A stretch of 64,000 bases of DNA from MGML01 sp964493985 (GTDB taxonomy: Bacteria > Chloroflexota > Dehalococcoidia > Dehalococcoidales > UBA2162): NCBI GenBank assembly GCA_964493985.1, contig CAZBQL010000002.1, forward strand, positions 9,398 to 73,397. Direction: 5' to 3'. Both the position numbers and the translations under genes were made by a program. Under the pieces are notes generated by a model. The model was not told the origin of the DNA. It saw only the letters and a list, made by a program, of their open reading frames with translations, and did no database searches. The first letter of the stretch is position 1; each line of letters opens with the position of its first letter. Positions 54,357 through 63,375 of this stretch are shown here, one piece after another.

Positions 54357-57032
54357 GTGGAAGCAATAACGATAACCCTCGATGAAATAGAGGTAAGCGG
54401 CTATCCGGGAATGACTATTCTTGATTTAGCACGTGAATCGGGTGTATCTATTCCAACCCTTTGCCATGATCCTTATCTTTCATCCATCGGCGCCTGCCGG
54501 ATATGCCTGGTAGAAGAAGAAAACTCCAGGGCATTACTGGCATCATGTGTAACGCCAATACGGGCGGGGATGGTAATAAACACTCATTCCCCGCGGGTGC
54601 TGGAGCGCCGGAAGCTGATACTTGAGTTTCTGCTTGCCAGCCACCCGGATTCATGCCTGGTATGCGATAAAGGTAACCGTTGCGAACTTCGTAATCTGGC
54701 GGCAGAAATGGGCATTGGCAAGCTCGAATTAAACAAAATTCCTCTATCTTCGAGCATAGTCGATGTTAACCCTTTCCTCGAGAGAGACCTGTCAAAATGT
54801 ATAATGTGTGCCCGGTGCATACGTGCCGACCAGGAATTGGTCGTAGCAGGAGCCATCGATTACGTCGAACGGGGATTCATATCCAGACCTTCAACCTTCG
54901 ACAACCTGCCGTTGGAAAATTCAGAATGTACGTTTTGCGGCACCTGCGTCGCTTTTTGCCCTACCGGTGCCCTGAAGGAAAAGAAATCAGCGTATAACGG
55001 TACTACATCGACTGTCGTCGAAACGATATGCCCTTACTGTGGTTGTGGTTGCAATATCAGTCTGGAGGTAAAAAATAACAAAATTGTACGGGTGAGACCG
55101 GTTACAGGAAGCCCTGTAAATAAAGGGACCCTCTGTTCCAGAGGTAGCTACGGACTTGATTTTATACATCATCCTGATCGCCTCACAACCCCGCTAATCA
55201 GAAATTCCGACGGATTACAGGAAACCTCGTGGGAAGATGCCTTGTCTTTTACAGGTGGAGAATTAAAGCGTATAAAAGACGAATACGGACCCGATAGCAT
55301 TGCGGTTCTTGGTTCGTCAAAATGTACCAACGAGGATAATTACCTGCTTCAAAAATTTACCCGTTGTGTCCTGGGGACAAATAATATCGATAACGGGAGC
55401 CGTATGTATAATGCCCCAAGTCGAGAAGGACTGGGCTGGTCGGTAGGTTTTCCTTTATCGACGAACACTTTGAGTGAACTGGAACAATCCGATGTAATAC
55501 TTGTAATCGGCGCGAATCCGGCGGCCTCAGCTCCCGCGGTTTCTTACGCCATTAAACGCGCCGTGAAAAACTCTGGAGCAAAACTGATAGTTGTCGATCC
55601 ACGCCGTACCGAGTTGACCAGATTCGCGCAAATCTGGTTAAAACCCGGCGTTGGTACAGATACCGCTCTGATAAATGGAATAGCAAAAACAATCTTCGAT
55701 AGCAAGACCTATGATGAAGAATTTGTTACCCGCCGCACGGATAATTTCGATGAATACTTTTCGGCTTTGAGCAACTTTTCACCCGAACATGTTGAGAAAA
55801 TCACCAGCGTTCCGGAAAGGGACATACGGCTGGCTGCAAAAATATATTCCGAAGCAAAAACAGCATCCATTGTGTACGGAACAGGGATCACTCAGCAGCA
55901 AAGAGGTACAGCAGGTGTTATTGCCCTTGCGAATCTGGCAATGTTGACGGGGAATATCGGTCATCATGGTGGCGGTATATTCGCTTTACAAAAGGAGAAT
56001 AATGCCCAGGGTGCCTGTGATGTGGGTACACTGCCTGATTTCCTTCCCGGATACAGAAGTCTTGATGACTCTCAGACAAGAGCAATATTCAGGGATACGT
56101 GGCAGGCTGAAATACCGGAAAGTCCCGGGATGACTGCCTTTGAGGTCCTACAACAGGCACAAGCCGGTAATGTCAAGGGTATGCTGATCATAGGAGAAAA
56201 TCCTGTAGTCAGTTTTCCTAACCCTGATTTCGTAAGAAAAGCTCTTTCTTCTCTGGAGTTTCTTTGTGTTGCAGATATATTCCGCAACGAAACAACGGAA
56301 CTGGCGTCGGTGGTAATGCCTGCAGCAGCTTTCGCCGAAAAAGACGGGACATTCACAAACTTTGAAGGGAGAGTTCAACAGGTACGAAAGGCAGTTGATT
56401 CACCCGGCATCTCTCTTCCTGAATGGGAAATCATAATCAGGTTATCCCGTGAGATGGGCTTAGACATGCAGTATGCATCATCCAGAGAAATACTGAATGA
56501 GATCGAGGAGTTAGTACCCCTCTATCAAAACCTTTCGCATCGCGACTTTGAGCAGGATGACGATGAATTGGAATCTTCGAGCGAACGACTCGGGTCCAAA
56601 CGCTTTTATAAAGGTCTCTTCCCCAGCGGATTCGGTCGTTTCACTCCTGTCGAATATATTCCTTCAGAAGGGGATAAGGATGAACAATACCCACTCGTTC
56701 TGGTAACCGGTTCCACTCTTCACGGATTTGGCAGCGGTTCCAGGAGCGGCAGAGCTTCGAGGCTCAGATCTTTTACTCCCCGTGCCTGGATAAATATCAG
56801 CAACAACGATTCGACGTTGTATAAGTTAAGCGCAGGCGATAATGTCAGGATTATATCACCTGCAGGAGAAATATCCGCCATTGTTCGTGTCTCCGATGAA
56901 CTGGACGAAGGAATGCTGTTTATGCCTTCTTCATTCCCGGATAGTCCGGTGAATACACTATTTGGATTCGATACCGATAACTCATTAAAGACATGTTCCG
57001 TAAGACTTGAAAGGGCTGGTAATAATGACTGA
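54357..57032 (+). CDS. NuoG/FdhA-like molybdopterin-oxidoreductase-fold subunit lacking the Mo ligand
   Basis: 891 residues, a paralogue of the formate dehydrogenase alpha subunit. It keeps the 2Fe-2S domain (CHDPYLSSIGACRICL), H-x3-C-x2-C-x5-C, CTFCGTCVAFC and CPYCGCGC. Two functional sites are changed: the first 4Fe-4S motif is CIMCARCIRAD, with Asp158 for the fourth Cys; and the active-site segment is NGSRMYNAPSREG, with Tyr351 where Cys/Sec binds Mo and Asn for the conserved His. Formate chemistry is therefore unlikely; an electron-wire role like NuoG fits better. The start is GTG 54357, 8 nt after AAGG. The stop overlaps the NuoE-like gene. Confidence 0.9.
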   Translation: MEAITITLDEIEVSGYPGMTILDLARESGVSIPTLCHDPYLSSIGACRICLVEEENSRALLASCVTPIRAGMVINTHSPRVLERRKLILEFLLASHPDSCLVCDKGNRCELRNLAAEMGIGKLELNKIPLSSSIVDVNPFLERDLSKCIMCARCIRADQELVVAGAIDYVERGFISRPSTFDNLPLENSECTFCGTCVAFCPTGALKEKKSAYNGTTSTVVETICPYCGCGCNISLEVKNNKIVRVRPVTGSPVNKGTLCSRGSYGLDFIHHPDRLTTPLIRNSDGLQETSWEDALSFTGGELKRIKDEYGPDSIAVLGSSKCTNEDNYLLQKFTRCVLGTNNIDNGSRMYNAPSREGLGWSVGFPLSTNTLSELEQSDVILVIGANPAASAPAVSYAIKRAVKNSGAKLIVVDPRRTELTRFAQIWLKPGVGTDTALINGIAKTIFDSKTYDEEFVTRRTDNFDEYFSALSNFSPEHVEKITSVPERDIRLAAKIYSEAKTASIVYGTGITQQQRGTAGVIALANLAMLTGNIGHHGGGIFALQKENNAQGACDVGTLPDFLPGYRSLDDSQTRAIFRDTWQAEIPESPGMTAFEVLQQAQAGNVKGMLIIGENPVVSFPNPDFVRKALSSLEFLCVADIFRNETTELASVVMPAAAFAEKDGTFTNFEGRVQQVRKAVDSPGISLPEWEIIIRLSREMGLDMQYASSREILNEIEELVPLYQNLSHRDFEQDDDELESSSERLGSKRFYKGLFPSGFGRFTPVEYIPSEGDKDEQYPLVLVTGSTLHGFGSGSRSGRASRLRSFTPRAWINISNNDSTLYKLSAGDNVRIISPAGEISAIVRVSDELDEGMLFMPSSFPDSPVNTLFGFDTDNSLKTCSVRLERAGNND

Positions 57033-57510
57033 AACGAAAAAATTAACTCAAACTGAACTCGAAAAGATCGATACTATTATCGCGGAACACAAGGAGGAAG
57101 AGTGGGGATTGATTCCCTGTCTGCAGGATATACAGGAACTGCTGGGCTATATTCCTTCACCCGTAATAAAACGCATCGCAGAAGGACTTGGCTTGTTCCC
57201 GAGTCAGGTACAGGGAGTGGTCACATTCTATGAGCAGCTCTATACCACTCCGAGGGGTAAAAATATCGTCAGGGTATGCAGGGGCACTGCATGTCATGTC
57301 CGTGGAGGAAAAACTATCCTGAACCTTGTTAAGCAGCAGCTCAACCTTGAAGAAGGAGAAACTTCTCCCGACCTTGAATATACACTGGAAACCGTTGCCT
57401 GCATAGGTGTATGTGCCCTCGCTCCGAATATCGTCATTAACAGGGACACTCATGGTCATATGAATCCTAAAAAAGTATCAAGGTTATTCAACAAAGATGG
57501 TGACGGATAA
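57025..57510 (+). CDS. NuoE-like 2Fe-2S subunit of the second complex
   Basis: 161-residue thioredoxin-fold subunit. CLQDIQELLGYIPSPVIKRI and VVTFYEQLYTTPRGK are typical of NuoE; the cluster motifs are CRGTAC and CIGVC. Start ATG 57025 overlaps the stop of the preceding gene by 8 nt. Paralogue of the gene at 45443. Acts with the NuoF-GltD fusion as the NAD(P)H module. Confidence 0.94.
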   Translation: MTETKKLTQTELEKIDTIIAEHKEEEWGLIPCLQDIQELLGYIPSPVIKRIAEGLGLFPSQVQGVVTFYEQLYTTPRGKNIVRVCRGTACHVRGGKTILNLVKQQLNLEEGETSPDLEYTLETVACIGVCALAPNIVINRDTHGHMNPKKVSRLFNKDGDG

Positions 57511-57511
57511 T

Positions 57512-60500
57512 ATGAAGCAAAACAGGACTATCTACGTTTGTCGCGGGACCGGATGTGTTTCCGGTGGCGGCGACCATGTTTACGAGTCGCTCCAGACGGA
57601 AGTGGAAAGGTTAAAGCTGAGCGATGTTGAGGTTGGTTTTACCGGCTGCCATGGTTTCTGCCAGCAGGGTCCGAATGTAGTCGTTGAACCTGACGGTATT
57701 TTTTATACGCATGTCGAACCTGAAGATGCCAGCGAGATTGCAGTTTCACACCTCCGCGATGGAATTCCCGTCGAGCGACTCTACTATCACGATCCTGTGA
57801 CCGGCGAAGCCATTCCCATGTATTCGGATATCAAATTTTATGCTATGCAGGAACGTGTTGTCCTTCGCAACTGCGGCCATATTAATCCGGAAAAAATCGA
57901 AGATTACCTCGAAAGAGGTGGTTACAAATCACTGCGCAAGGTACTCATGGAAATGACTCCCGAAGGAGTAATAGAAGAGATAAAGAAATCAGGTTTACGG
58001 GGACGAGGGGGCGCCGGTTTCTCTACAGGTACCAAGTGGGAATTCGAACGTATCGCAACCGGTTCACCAAAATACGCAATATGCAATGCCGACGAGGGTG
58101 ACCCGGGAGCGTTTATGGACAGGTCGATCCTGGAGGCGGATCCCCATGCAGTGATCGAAGGTCTGACTATCGGCGCTTATGCGATGGGAGCCAGCAGGGG
58201 ATATGTTTACGTCCGGGCCGAGTACCCGCTGGCAGTGAGTCGACTGAAAATAGCGTTAAAACAGGCGGAAGAAAACGGTTTCCTGGGAGAAAACATACTC
58301 CATTCTGGTTTCAGTTTTACAGTACAGATAAAACTAGGTGCAGGAGCATTTGTCTGTGGTGAAGAGACAGCCCTGCTGGCATCGATCGAAAGCCGGCGAG
58401 GTATGCCTCGCCCTCGCCCTCCTTATCCGGCAAATTCCGGGCTGGACGGTAAACCAACTACCATCAACAACGTAAAAACACTGGCTACCGTACCAATCAT
58501 TATCGAAAAAGGAGCCGACTGGTTTGCCGGAATAGGTACGGAAAAGAGTAAGGGGACAGCCGTGTTCGCCCTTACCGGGAAGATCGCCAACAGCGGACTT
58601 GTCGAAGTACCGATGGGCACTCCCCTGTCGCATATTATCAATGATATCGGTGGTGGAGTACCACGGGGAAAACAATTTAAGTCTGTCCAGACTGGCGGAC
58701 CTTCCGGCGGCTGTATTCCGGCGCGACTCATCGACCTTCCCGTTGATTATGAATCGCTGGCTGGAGTCGGATCGATTATGGGTTCCGGTGGCATGGTGGT
58801 CCTTGATGAGTCCACATGTATGGTAGAAATCGCCCGTTACTTCCTCAGTTTTACCCAGGCGGAATCATGCGGTAAATGCACTCCCTGTCGCTTGGGAACA
58901 CGGCAGATGCTCGATATTCTGACCAGGATTACGGAGGGCAAGGGTAAGGAAGGTGACATCGATACACTTCTAAAAATCGCTACCACGGTTAAAGAATGTT
59001 CTTTGTGTAATCTCGGTATGACAGCACCGAATCCCGTGATATCAACCATCAATTATTTCCGCGATGAATATGAAGCGCATATTCTCGAAAAGAAATGCCC
59101 CGCGGCAGTGTGTGACTCCCTCATGATATCACCATGCCAGCATACCTGCCCGGTCGGTATCAACGTGCCGAAGTATGTTGCACATATTGCTGAAGGGGAA
59201 TACCTTGAGGCTGTAGAAACGATACGCGAACGCAATCCTTTCCCGTCGATATGCGGCAGGATATGCCATCATCCATGTGAACTAAGATGCCGCCGCGGAG
59301 AACTCGATGACCCGGTGGCTATTCGTGAACTTAAACGTTTTGCGGCAGACTGGTATTTCGCGAATACAACGGAAGACCCCGAACCGTTCCCGGTAACAAA
59401 ATCACAGCGTGTTGCCGTCGTCGGAGCGGGACCAACCGGGCTGGCCTGCGCATATTATCTGGCGCAGTCCGGATATCCGGTGACCGTGTTCGAAGCTCTG
59501 CCTGTCGGCGGCGGCATGCTATCGGTCGCTATTCCCGAGTTCCGCCTTCCCCGGGAGGTTATTCAAAGGGAAATCGACCATATTGCCCTGAAGGGCGTTG
59601 AGATCAAATACAATACACCGGTCAACACCAATTTCACGGTTGAGGACATAAAAGCCGAAGGATATGAAGCTGTCTTTATCGCTGCCGGAGCACAGAGAAG
59701 TCAGCGTGTGGGTATTCCGGGAGAACTTGATGATATCGATGGATTTTATTACGGACTTAAATTTCTCAGAGATACCAAACTCGGCAGAGAAATCCGGGTC
59801 GGAAAACGCGCCGCCATTATCGGTGGCGGGAATGTAGCCCTGGATTCCGCCCGAACCGCATTACGGCTTGGAGCCGAGGAAGTAAGTATTTATTATCGAA
59901 GATCACGTGAAGAAATGCCGGTAACCGGAATTGAATATGACCAGGCGGTGGATGAAGGTATCCATATAAACTTCCTTACGACTCCTACCAGGATAGTAAG
60001 TGACAACTGGAAAATATCAGGTCTTCAATGCAGCCGTATGAGCCTGGGAACACCTGATGAAAGCGGAAGACGACGCCCCATACCTGTCCCTGGCTCGGAG
60101 TTCTTTGCCGAAGCCGATACCGTCATAGCGGCCGTCGGTCAGGCCCCTGACTTATCCTTCTTGCCGGTCGACAGCGAACTCGAGCGGACTCGATGGGAGA
60201 CTCTCGTGGTAGATAGTAATACCCTTGCCACTAACGTTGAAGGTGTTTTTGCGGGAGGCGACTTCGTTACGGGACCTGGAATGGTTATCGAGGCGATCGC
60301 CGCCGGTAGAAGGGCCTCTATCGCTATAGATAAATATCTTAATAAAGATTCTTCGCGAGTCGAGATGTATGACCTTAAGAAACGTGTGATTGAGGGTACC
60401 GTTACAACTGAAGCAGACGAATCATGGGAAGAGCAGCCGAGGCTTTCTGTCCCGCTACTGCCTCCTGATAAAAGGAAAATGAATTTCGATGAGGTAGAAT

Positions 60501-60568
60501 TATGTTTTTCCGAGGAAACCGCACAACGGGAAGCGAAACGCTGTCTGAGGTGTGATCTTGAAACGTAA
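57512..60568 (+). CDS. NuoF-like subunit fused to a GltD/NfnB-like NAD(P)H oxidoreductase
   Basis: 1018 residues. The N-terminal 530 or so are NuoF-like: Trx-type 2Fe-2S domain (VCRGTGCVSGG, CHGFCQQGP), RGRGGAGFSTGTKW, NADEGDPGAFMDR, GAGAFVCGEETAL, ESCGKCTPCRLGT. The remainder is a GltD-type unit: FeS domain (CQHTCPVGINVPKY, CGRICHHPCELRC), FAD site VAVVGAGPTGLACAYYL, NAD(P)H site AAIIGGGNVALDSARTA and a final CLRCDLET. The chain could thus hold two pyridine-nucleotide sites, one FMN and one FAD. The start is ATG 57512, 2 nt after the preceding stop; an in-frame ATG at 57497 is possible. It replaces the ferredoxin tail of the paralogue at 45975. Confidence 0.93.
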   Translation: MKQNRTIYVCRGTGCVSGGGDHVYESLQTEVERLKLSDVEVGFTGCHGFCQQGPNVVVEPDGIFYTHVEPEDASEIAVSHLRDGIPVERLYYHDPVTGEAIPMYSDIKFYAMQERVVLRNCGHINPEKIEDYLERGGYKSLRKVLMEMTPEGVIEEIKKSGLRGRGGAGFSTGTKWEFERIATGSPKYAICNADEGDPGAFMDRSILEADPHAVIEGLTIGAYAMGASRGYVYVRAEYPLAVSRLKIALKQAEENGFLGENILHSGFSFTVQIKLGAGAFVCGEETALLASIESRRGMPRPRPPYPANSGLDGKPTTINNVKTLATVPIIIEKGADWFAGIGTEKSKGTAVFALTGKIANSGLVEVPMGTPLSHIINDIGGGVPRGKQFKSVQTGGPSGGCIPARLIDLPVDYESLAGVGSIMGSGGMVVLDESTCMVEIARYFLSFTQAESCGKCTPCRLGTRQMLDILTRITEGKGKEGDIDTLLKIATTVKECSLCNLGMTAPNPVISTINYFRDEYEAHILEKKCPAAVCDSLMISPCQHTCPVGINVPKYVAHIAEGEYLEAVETIRERNPFPSICGRICHHPCELRCRRGELDDPVAIRELKRFAADWYFANTTEDPEPFPVTKSQRVAVVGAGPTGLACAYYLAQSGYPVTVFEALPVGGGMLSVAIPEFRLPREVIQREIDHIALKGVEIKYNTPVNTNFTVEDIKAEGYEAVFIAAGAQRSQRVGIPGELDDIDGFYYGLKFLRDTKLGREIRVGKRAAIIGGGNVALDSARTALRLGAEEVSIYYRRSREEMPVTGIEYDQAVDEGIHINFLTTPTRIVSDNWKISGLQCSRMSLGTPDESGRRRPIPVPGSEFFAEADTVIAAVGQAPDLSFLPVDSELERTRWETLVVDSNTLATNVEGVFAGGDFVTGPGMVIEAIAAGRRASIAIDKYLNKDSSRVEMYDLKKRVIEGTVTTEADESWEEQPRLSVPLLPPDKRKMNFDEVELCFSEETAQREAKRCLRCDLET

Positions 60569-60598
60569 CGCGGTTATGTTAACTGCTGGAGGATTGTG

Positions 60599-61243
60599 AT
60601 GAAATCGATAACGAAACAAAAACCATTCGAGGAAATACAGGAACAACTCGAGCCGTTCGACAGGATATTTATCGCAGGATGCGGAACATGTGCCACGCTG
60701 ACGGAGACCGGCGGAGTCGACCAGGTAAAAGAAATGAGCGATCGACTCCTTGAACTCGGTAAACGTATCAGCGGCACCACGGTAATTTCTACCGCCTGTG
60801 ACGAGATGACTTCCGAAGTGATGAAAGAATACAACCGGGCAATCGGAGACGCGAATTGTATCCTCGTTATGTCATGTGCTCTTGGAGTACACCGGATAAG
60901 TCTGTACATAGATAAGCCCGTTATTCCTGCCCTGGATACACTGTTTATTGCCGTAGAAGAAACACCCGGTTATTTCCGCGAGGTCTGTGCCCAGTGCGGG
61001 CAGTGCGTCCTGGGTCAAACAGCCGGTATTTGCCCTATTACCACCTGCCACAAGGGGCTTGTGAACGGTCCCTGCGGTGGTACTAACAACGGAAAATGTG
61101 AGATTGACAGGGAAAAAGATTGCGCCTGGACCCTCATTTATAACCGGTTAAAGGAACAGAACAGACTTTACCTGATGAGAAAATACAATCCTCCTCATAA
61201 TTTCCAGGTAACGCCAAGACCCGGTGTTCTGAAAATATCATGA
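60599..61243 (+). CDS. metV: MetV, zinc/iron-sulfur partner of methylenetetrahydrofolate reductase
   Basis: 214-residue protein of the MTHFR C-terminal-domain family that accompanies short MetF in acetogens and related anaerobes. The N-terminal part has FIAGCGTCATLTETGG and VMSCALGVHR; the C-terminal cysteine cluster is CAQCGQCVLGQTAGICPITTC followed by CHKGLVNGPCGGTNNGKCE. MetV links MetF to its electron donor complex. The start is ATG 60599, with GGAGG 6 nt upstream. It lies 30 nt after the NuoF-GltD gene and 16 nt before metF, so the electron-input genes and the reductase form one transcription unit. Confidence 0.92.
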   Translation: MKSITKQKPFEEIQEQLEPFDRIFIAGCGTCATLTETGGVDQVKEMSDRLLELGKRISGTTVISTACDEMTSEVMKEYNRAIGDANCILVMSCALGVHRISLYIDKPVIPALDTLFIAVEETPGYFREVCAQCGQCVLGQTAGICPITTCHKGLVNGPCGGTNNGKCEIDREKDCAWTLIYNRLKEQNRLYLMRKYNPPHNFQVTPRPGVLKIS

Positions 61244-61259
61244 CGGGGAGGTAGAGGAA

Positions 61260-62144
61260 ATGCCAGTGAGTTTTAAAGAAAAATTAGATTCCGGTAAGTT
61301 CGTTATTACCAGTGAGATAGCCCCACCCAAAGGAACGAACCTTGAAAAGATGTATCATCATATAGAAATGCTCAAGGATAAAGTCGACGCGTTAAACGTG
61401 ACTGATCACCAGAGTTCGGTAATGAGATTTCCGTCTATCGGCGGATGTATGGCTATCCGTGAACACGACGGCGAAGCCATTCTCCAGATGACGTGCCGTG
61501 ACCGTAATCGCATGTCGCTCCAGGCGGAACTGATGCTTGCCTACACCAGGGGTATAACAAATGTATTGTGTCTCACCGGAGATGCCGTACCTGTAGGCGA
61601 TCATAAAGAGGCTAAAGGGGTCTTCGATCTTGACTCAGTACAGCTCCTCAGAACAATCCGTACCATGGAATCCGGATATGACCTGGGGGGTAATGAACTC
61701 GATGGGGTTGTGGAATTCTGTTCCGGGGCAATCGTTACTCCGGAAGCTAATCCACTGGAACCACAGTTGATGAAATTTGAAAAGAAGGTTGAAGCCGGCG
61801 CCGTCTTTTTCCAGACGCAGGCAGTCTACGACCTGGATAATTTCACCAGCTTCATGAAATACGCTCGCAGATTTCCTGTTAAAATACTCGCCGGTATCGT
61901 GCTCCTTTCATCGGCAAGAATGGCAAAATACATGACTGAAAATGTACCGGGCATCTTCGTACCACAAGACCTGATAGATGAACTCTCATCGGCTCCTAAA
62001 GGTGAAGTGCTGGCAAAAGGTATAGAGATAGCCGGGCGAATGATAGCCACCCTCAAGAAAGATTCGATCTGCGATGGTGTTCATATCATGGCAATAGGCA
62101 AAGAAGAAGTCGTACCGGATATACTTGCCGCCGCCGGAATGTGA
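61260..62144 (+). CDS. metF: 5,10-methylenetetrahydrofolate reductase
   Basis: Reduces methylene-THF to methyl-THF with FAD. The 294-residue TIM-barrel protein begins FVITSEIAPPKGTNLEKM and shows LNVTDHQSSVMRFPSIG, LQMTCRDRNRMSLQAELML, ITNVLCLTGDA (the MetF LxLxGD motif) and AGAVFFQTQAVYDLDNF. GGGGAGG precedes the ATG. As part of the metV-metF unit behind a NuoEFG-like set it is the methyl-branch Wood-Ljungdahl enzyme, either assimilatory (CO2 to methyl) or oxidative. It is the last gene of the operon, followed by a hairpin at 62192. Confidence 0.95.
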   Translation: MPVSFKEKLDSGKFVITSEIAPPKGTNLEKMYHHIEMLKDKVDALNVTDHQSSVMRFPSIGGCMAIREHDGEAILQMTCRDRNRMSLQAELMLAYTRGITNVLCLTGDAVPVGDHKEAKGVFDLDSVQLLRTIRTMESGYDLGGNELDGVVEFCSGAIVTPEANPLEPQLMKFEKKVEAGAVFFQTQAVYDLDNFTSFMKYARRFPVKILAGIVLLSSARMAKYMTENVPGIFVPQDLIDELSSAPKGEVLAKGIEIAGRMIATLKKDSICDGVHIMAIGKEEVVPDILAAAGM

Positions 62145-62191
62145 AAACTATCTATTGTTCACATGAAGACGCATTTCCGTATGTTTCTATA

Positions 62192-62225
62192 GACAACGAT
62201 GACAGGCAAGAACATCTTCGTTGTC
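62192..62225 (+). terminator. Hairpin downstream of metF, candidate terminator
   Basis: GACAACGATGA (62192-62202) pairs with TCTTCGTTGTC (62215-62225), 10 of 11 positions, 12-nt loop, 47 bp after the metF stop. The U tract is poor (TTCGAAATTATC). Confidence 0.45.
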
Positions 62226-62373
62226 TTCGAAATTATCTTCTCAAAATATATTATGGGATGACTCCTTTCTACTTTAGATTGTGTACTAGTCATACCTATC
62301 TATTGTAACTTGAGCCTCCTCCTCTATTATTGAATACACTAATCCTTGGAAATGTTTAATTCCACTTAATGTA

Positions 62374-62403
62374 TTGACTTCCATATAGCCGCCTTCCTAA
62401 GAT
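62374..62403 (+). promoter_or_regulatory. Candidate promoter of the SRPBCC gene
   Basis: TTGACT, 18-nt spacer, TAAGAT, giving a leader of about 25 nt that contains the ribosome site GGGAGG before ATG 62435. Confidence 0.4.
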
Positions 62404-62434
62404 ATGGGCACACTAAACATACGGGAGGTTTAAC

Positions 62435-62854
62435 ATGCCGAAAACAGAGGTATCGGTCACCGTCAATGCACCTATAGAAAAAGTGTTTGATGCGATAGCA
62501 GACCCGGAGGTAATAGCTCAAACATCCGCTGCTAAATTAGTTGGGACTAAGGGTAAACACGACGAATTAGGAAGCTCCGCTGATTGGGAATACCTGAAAT
62601 TACGTTCAAGAACAACAGTTTCAGAAGTAGATAAGCCACACAAACTGGTCCACACAATGACCGGTGGGATGCCAGGAAAATGGATATGGAATCTTGAGCA
62701 AGAAGGTCAGACTGTTAAAGTTGATTTTTGTATAGAATACACAGTTCCTGGCGGTATATTTGGGGAAATCACCAACAAGCTCTTTCTGCGGAGGATAAAC
62801 CAAAAGAATGGTGAGAAATCAATGCAAGGGCTCAAAGCCTATTGTGAAAGTTAA
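62435..62854 (+). CDS. SRPBCC (START/Bet v1-like) family protein
   Basis: 139-residue single-domain protein. The family start EVSVTVNAPIEKVFDAIADP is followed by LRSRTTVSEVDKPHKLVHT and WIWNLEQEGQTVKVDFCIEY, the alternating strands of the helix-grip fold. Related sequences include CoxG-like and polyketide-cyclase-like proteins that bind hydrophobic ligands. No neighbours define its ligand; the molybdenum hydroxylase genes are far away. Monocistronic by appearance, with its own promoter and GGGAGG site. Confidence 0.88.
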   Translation: MPKTEVSVTVNAPIEKVFDAIADPEVIAQTSAAKLVGTKGKHDELGSSADWEYLKLRSRTTVSEVDKPHKLVHTMTGGMPGKWIWNLEQEGQTVKVDFCIEYTVPGGIFGEITNKLFLRRINQKNGEKSMQGLKAYCES

Positions 62855-63375
62855 ATGGGGAGCTGACTTGTCAATATAAATGAACACATTTTATGCAGGT
62901 TAGTGTACTGAAATGCAATTTACTATAAGTCACTATTAGTCATGTAGAATAGCACGTTTATCATCCTCCTTCGTGTAACTCCTAAATAGAAATATATTGC
63001 TGGGCGTTCCTTTTTCTCACTAGAAGCCTGAATTCACAATGCTCAATGTATACTGCCCATATTCAGGAGAAAACTTGCATACGGATCAACGCTTGACACT
63101 ATTTTTAGGATGTGATAATTTATCGCAGGCTTAGAATCTCCGAGTTGCATGCCTAAGCCATTCCAAGGTATGGCATGCAACCGGTGTCCCGAAAATCGGG
63201 ATCAAGGGCATTACTGGAAATGGTAATACCTCCCGGATTGGAAAGGAGATGTGGGCTATGAGAACCATCATACGCCTGTATAATTATTCGAAATTTCCAC
63301 CTCGATGTATTCCCATTGTAGTCATCTCTTTACCTCCTGAGGTTTTCGTTTCCAAAAGAAGGAGGAAAGAGAGAT
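62855..63375 (+). other. 520-bp intergenic region with a promoter and structured leader
   Basis: The left half is AT-rich and featureless. TTGACA (63093-63098) and GATAAT (63114-63119, spacer 15) could start a transcript that folds into three hairpins: TTGCATGCC/GGCATGCAA (63145-63153 with 63172-63180), TCCCGA-AAA-TCGGGA (63187-63201... stem ends at 63201) and ATTAC/GTAAT (63210-63214 with 63223-63227). GGAAAGGAG at 63240-63248 precedes a 51-54-codon frame (ATG 63249 or 63258) that overlaps the aldehyde dehydrogenase remnant and is probably spurious. I do not recognise a known riboswitch class. Confidence 0.45.
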
